Below, one piece after another: positions 59,273 through 64,000 of a stretch of 64,000 bases of DNA (the stretch's first letter is position 1; each line of letters opens with the position of its first letter). Origin of the DNA: Sulfotelmatobacter sp963788225. GTDB taxonomy: Bacteria > Acidobacteriota > Terriglobia > Terriglobales > Acidobacteriaceae. The notes beneath the pieces are model-generated. The model had not been told where the DNA came from. It made no database searches and saw nothing but the letters and a program-made list of their open reading frames with translations. The stretch is from contig CAWBGI010000002.1 of the NCBI GenBank assembly GCA_963788225.1, positions 930,001 through 994,000 of the forward strand, read 5' to 3'. The position numbers and the translations under genes are program-made.

Positions 59273-61333
59273 TCACCGCACTTCCACCGACACCAGATCT
59301 CCATCCGACACACCGCCGGGCTTGTAGTTCACCGAGACGGCGCGGTCGTTCCAGGCGCAGGAGAACGCGTCTACTCCGATGAGCGGCAGCAATTTGTAGT
59401 CGGCGGTGCGAAGTTTCAGGACAACCCCGCCGGAATTGACGGTGAGAACCGCGGCCGGGGACTGGGAGCAGTCGACGCCTACGAGGCGTCCCTGAAGAAA
59501 CTTTGCCGGACGCTTGTCGACCGAGGTTGTGGATTGCGCGGCTTTTTCGGCGGCGGCGCGCTTGGCGGCGTCCTGCTCCAGCACGTCGAAGGGCGAAGGC
59601 TGGGCTGCGGGCTTCTGTGCCGCCGCCATGGCTGCGGCGGAGATGCCATATTTCTGCTCGTTCGGGATCGTCCCCAGCCGGTCGCGCGCGGCAGCCGCGA
59701 TCTGCGGATTGCCGCTGGCCTTCAAGTGGTTCAGCAAAGTTACCGCGGCTTCCCACTTTTTATCGGCAATGTAGATTTCCGCCATGTTGTAAACGTATTG
59801 CTGGTTGCGCGGGCTAAGCTTTATGGCGGCGCGTTCGGCCTGCATGGCCGCGGCCGGGCCTCCGCCTTTCATGTGCGCAAAGGCCAGCAAGTCATAGGCG
59901 TTGGCGAATTCGGGATACCACTCGAGGACGGCGCGCAAGTCCTGAATCATATTGGGCAGGCCGATGATGTCGATGTGCTTCGACTGCGCCACGCGGTACT
60001 TCAGCACAGAAAGGTAGTAGCGGATCCAGAAATCGTGGTGGTTGAAGGCGGCGGCGCTGGCCAGTTCTGCGCCGGCGGCATCGAACTCTTTGCGCTGGAT
60101 GTGGTCCCAGGCGAGAACGCGGTGCGCGATCTCGTTGCCCACGGTTGTGACGAGGATCGGATTGTTCTTGTCGTCTAGAAGGGGCTCTTTGTCCTTGTCC
60201 TTTGCCAGCTTGGCAACCGCAGCCGCGTCGGGAGTTGTCGCCAGCATCTGCAAATCCTTCACGCCGTCGTCGCGACGTTCGGGAATCCTGATCTTGACCT
60301 CATCGATCAGGGCGTGCGCATCCGACTCTGGGAGAACCTTGGCGGTGATCACGCGCGCGTCCGGCGCAACGATTTCAGGGAACTGGTAAACCTGCGGGGG
60401 ATCGGGATGACTGCCAGGCTGCTTGGAAACGTCGAGCGCCACAAACAGTGGCGTGAGCGAGTGAAAGTAGTCTTTCACTGCCTGGTCGAACTGGGCAGGC
60501 GTCACTCCATAAGCCTGCTGAATCGCTTGCTCCACCGGCACGTGCTGGTTCTCGACCAGATCGAAATAAGTTCCGGTCTGCTCCATTCTCTTTTCGTGCA
60601 ACAGGTAGTGGATAACCATCCACGACTGGGCATAGAAGAGCGTGTGGTGCGTGCCTTCGGCGTAAGTTGACGTGTCGTGCTTCATGGTGAGCAGGTCGGG
60701 GAGCGCCAGCCAGACCTGGCCACTGAGGAACTCGGTGAGCGACTTCTGCGGGTTGGCCTCGCGCTGGTTCTCCAGTAGGTCTTGCCTAAACGCTGGCGTC
60801 AATTCCGGGTCGCCGCCGATTTCGTACTTCTTATCGTCGAGTCGGATCGAGCTGAAATATTCGGCCAGGCCTTCGTCGAACCATCCCGGAACTGGAGGAT
60901 AGTTGGAGTTCAACAGCAGATGGGCGTAGTCGTGGGCGACGGCGCGCCAGGATTCCACCTCGAATAAATTCAGCACCATGAAGTTCTGATCTTCGCCGGG
61001 GAGCAAAAAGCCTGGGACGTCGATGGGCTGGCCCTGGCGCAGCGGAGCGCTCTGGTAGTAGCTCTTGTCGTTTTTGAAAGCAAGAATCGTCAGCGGCAGC
61101 GGCTCGTTGAGGCGCTCTTTCATCAGCAGGCTGGCGAAGACAGCGCGCATCTGCTCGAAGCGCAACGCGACTTCCTGGCCTTTCTTCTCGCCGGCATCGG
61201 TGATCACGGTGTAGTGGCTGGAGTGGATTTCGAGCCACGGCGATTGCTCGGCTGCTGAAGCGGAGGCGGACAATAGAAAGCCCACAAGGATCGCTCGAAG
61301 CAATGAAATCGTGATGGGACGACTGCTGGCCAT
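59273..61333 (-). CDS. Exported MA-like (DUF1570-type) peptidase-fold protein with TPR-like repeats
   Basis: From ATG 61333 it has 686 residues with a signal peptide (ITISLLRAILVGFLLSASASA). The gluzincin-like site reads AVAHDYAHLLLN (H134-D135-x-x-H138) and PGWFDEGLAEYFSS (E154). Thus the usual catalytic Glu of HExxH is replaced by Asp, while the three zinc ligands are kept. The middle part has helical TPR-like repeats (EWYPEFANAYDLLAFAHMKGG, YVYNMAEIYIADKKWEAAV). The C-terminal 90 residues form a beta domain with two cysteines. An upstream ATG at 61363 is less likely. Confidence 0.85.
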   Translation of the reverse strand: MASSRPITISLLRAILVGFLLSASASAAEQSPWLEIHSSHYTVITDAGEKKGQEVALRFEQMRAVFASLLMKERLNEPLPLTILAFKNDKSYYQSAPLRQGQPIDVPGFLLPGEDQNFMVLNLFEVESWRAVAHDYAHLLLNSNYPPVPGWFDEGLAEYFSSIRLDDKKYEIGGDPELTPAFRQDLLENQREANPQKSLTEFLSGQVWLALPDLLTMKHDTSTYAEGTHHTLFYAQSWMVIHYLLHEKRMEQTGTYFDLVENQHVPVEQAIQQAYGVTPAQFDQAVKDYFHSLTPLFVALDVSKQPGSHPDPPQVYQFPEIVAPDARVITAKVLPESDAHALIDEVKIRIPERRDDGVKDLQMLATTPDAAAVAKLAKDKDKEPLLDDKNNPILVTTVGNEIAHRVLAWDHIQRKEFDAAGAELASAAAFNHHDFWIRYYLSVLKYRVAQSKHIDIIGLPNMIQDLRAVLEWYPEFANAYDLLAFAHMKGGGPAAAMQAERAAIKLSPRNQQYVYNMAEIYIADKKWEAAVTLLNHLKASGNPQIAAAARDRLGTIPNEQKYGISAAAMAAAQKPAAQPSPFDVLEQDAAKRAAAEKAAQSTTSVDKRPAKFLQGRLVGVDCSQSPAAVLTVNSGGVVLKLRTADYKLLPLIGVDAFSCAWNDRAVSVNYKPGGVSDGDLVSVEVR

Positions 61334-61506
61334 GGGCGTTTCGACGGGGAGATCTGCTACCAAAATGCTAACACGAGGCCTGCTGGGGAGCGTTTATTGA
61401 TTCGGGTTGTTGGGTCCTGGTAGATTTCGGCAAACGCAAAACTGAATCGCGGAGGTCGGGGAGAATGGGGTCGCGGACCATGGCCGCGGAGCACGCTGAG
61501 AAAAAC

Positions 61507-62094
61507 TTAGCTACGGTTGTGTTGTTTCGTGTCTTGCTTCGCGTCTCGCTTCGCGTCTGTCTCCATTAAAGTGAAGCGGTCGAGGGCACGCCTGCCGCGT
61601 TCCTTGTCTCCGGTGACGAGATAGACGAGCATCGCGCCTTGAAAGAGTTGCAGCAGGGTTTCGACCGCGGCTGCATCCGGCAAAAATTCTCGCAGCATAT
61701 CGGCCCACAGCCGCTGCTGCTCTTGGAAGAATCTGCGGGCCCGTTCTGAACCGCTCCAGCTTCGGCGTGTGAGGTCCATCGCCAGCCGAGCAACGCCGCG
61801 GGATTCGGCGCTGGTCGTCTGGTCCCACAAAGCCGCAACCACAGACCGCAACGACGCGCCTGGAGGAAACGCGCCCGCGCGGAATCTTGCCCGCAGCCGG
61901 TCTTCGAGCAGCGACATGGCCGCCGCTTCGAGGGCATCGCGGCTGCCGAAATAGTGAATCAGCATGCGCTTGCTGATTTTTACTGCCTTGGCCAGTTGAT
62001 CCAGGCTCAGGTCCAGCGTTCCGGCCCGGGCGTATGCGGCCAGGCAGGCTTCCAGCAGTTGTTCCCGGTTGCGGTGCTGCTTCTTGCGGGGCAT
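61507..62094 (-). CDS. TetR-family transcriptional regulator
   Basis: From ATG 62094 (MPRKKQHRNREQLLEACLAA) it has 195 residues. The helix-turn-helix is LDLSLDQLAKAVKISKRMLIHYFGSRDALEAA. The C-terminal ligand domain is not assignable. The charged C-terminus (ETDAKRDAKQDTKQHNRS) is repetitive. The gene diverges from a small membrane-protein gene across two palindromic sites, so self-repression and control of that gene are likely. Confidence 0.92.
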   Translation of the reverse strand: MPRKKQHRNREQLLEACLAAYARAGTLDLSLDQLAKAVKISKRMLIHYFGSRDALEAAAMSLLEDRLRARFRAGAFPPGASLRSVVAALWDQTTSAESRGVARLAMDLTRRSWSGSERARRFFQEQQRLWADMLREFLPDAAAVETLLQLFQGAMLVYLVTGDKERGRRALDRFTLMETDAKRDAKQDTKQHNRS

Positions 62095-62107
62095 GTTGCT
62101 TTCATAA

Positions 62108-62148
62108 TGTACCATATGGTACAACTATGAATGTACCAACTGGTACAT
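62108..62148. promoter_or_regulatory. Twin palindromic operators between tetR and the membrane gene
   Basis: TGTACCATATGGTACA (62108-62123) is a perfect 16-bp palindrome. ATGTACCAACTGGTACAT (62131-62148) has perfect 8-bp arms. Their centres are 24 bp apart. This is the usual place for TetR binding. Confidence 0.85.
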
Positions 62149-62172
62149 CAACCTTCAATCGAGGGTGGCTCC

Positions 62173-62556
62173 ATGAAAGTCAATGACAAATTGCTCTTCC
62201 TGCTGTTCGGCGCGGCCTTCTGGGTGATCGGGACCATCTTCTACCAGTCTCGCGGTCCGCAGGTGTTCGAAAGTGGCAGCCAGCGCTACTGGATCAACTT
62301 CGTGCTCACGCCGATCGTGACATCGGTGATCTGCGTCCTAATTCTCAGGTGGGGCCATGTGCCGGCCACGGAGTGGGCTTCGGCTGCGCTGCTGATTGCG
62401 CTTCCCGGAATGTTCGGCGAGGCCTTGCTGCTCTCGTGCTTCGCCACCCTCATGCCCAGGATGCATCCTGAAACAGCGGGGAAATACGGAGCTTTTCTTT
62501 TCGCCACCTATGCCGTGTTCCTCACGATTGCCGAGATCGTCACGCTACGAGCCTAG
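62173..62556 (+). CDS. Small four-helix membrane protein under TetR control
   Basis: From ATG 62173 (after GAGGGTGGCTCC) a 127-residue protein with four membrane segments: LLFLLFGAAFWVIGTIFY, YWINFVLTPIVTSVICVLIL, ASAALLIALPGMFGEALLLSCF and YGAFLFATYAVFLTIAEIVTL. It resembles the DUF5367 group by size and topology, a tentative match. The divergent TetR gene and twin operators suggest induction by a compound it helps to tolerate. Confidence 0.82.
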   Translation: MKVNDKLLFLLFGAAFWVIGTIFYQSRGPQVFESGSQRYWINFVLTPIVTSVICVLILRWGHVPATEWASAALLIALPGMFGEALLLSCFATLMPRMHPETAGKYGAFLFATYAVFLTIAEIVTLRA

Positions 62557-62620
62557 AAGCAGTCTGCCCGTTTTGACTTCCCCTGGGCCGCCTCCTAACA
62601 TCAGGCTGTAGTGAAAGCCC

Positions 62621-64000
<1,380 letters not shown>

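Overview
The window looks like a chromosomal segment of an Acidobacteriota (Terriglobia/Koribacter-like) genome. The evidence is indirect: moderately high GC, a bacterial S10-spc-alpha ribosomal order running straight into secY-adk-map-infA-rpmJ, a rimP-nusA-infB-DUF503-rbfA-nrnA cluster, and many secreted or membrane families common in that phylum (matrixin-like and MA-like peptidase folds, DUF6677-like, S9 peptidase, PASTA-less Ser/Thr kinase, RHS remnant). No rRNA or credible tRNA is present, so the assignment is inference.

Layout. 1-15908: ribosomal/RNA polymerase super-operon, rplB (cut by the left edge) to rplQ, all on the plus strand. 16090-22278: a small anchored protein, an MFS transporter, a VanZ-like protein, guaB, an ArsR/SRPBCC pair and a polysaccharide deacetylase. 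22436-23861: an ISNCY-type element with unusual 18-bp flanking direct repeats. 24005-31186: ribosome maturation and initiation cluster (rimP, nusA, infB, DUF503, rbfA, nrnA), followed by a GT39 glycosyltransferase and a GNAT protein. 34239-43173: mostly minus-strand housekeeping and transport genes (M24 peptidase, AlkD-like, POT and OPT transporters, YggU, YggS). 43320-44603: an IS256-type element. 44703-51111: zinc-ribbon protein, ComF, HNH nuclease, secreted proteins, a frameshifted S9 peptidase, a DUF1801 protein. 51246-56118: two secreted proteins (one with an eroded matrixin motif) and YihY. 56249-58880: cold-shock gene, an orphan cluster of palindromes with a promoter, an IS3-type element and an RHS fragment. 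58888-64000: small membrane protein, MA-like peptidase, TetR with twin operators facing a small membrane protein, and a Ser/Thr kinase cut by the right edge.

The most unusual signal is not a gene. Nearly every non-overlapping spacer in the translation operons, and several elsewhere, is filled by arrays of degenerate 7-, 8- or 9-bp repeats. The left half carries direct repeats of a short word and the right half usually carries the reverse complement of the same word, so each spacer can fold into a long imperfect hairpin whose 3' arm stops a few bases before the next start codon. The words differ from spacer to spacer but the architecture is kept. Two further families of short hairpin repeats with compensatory base changes are scattered through the window; one copy sits in frame inside a coding sequence.
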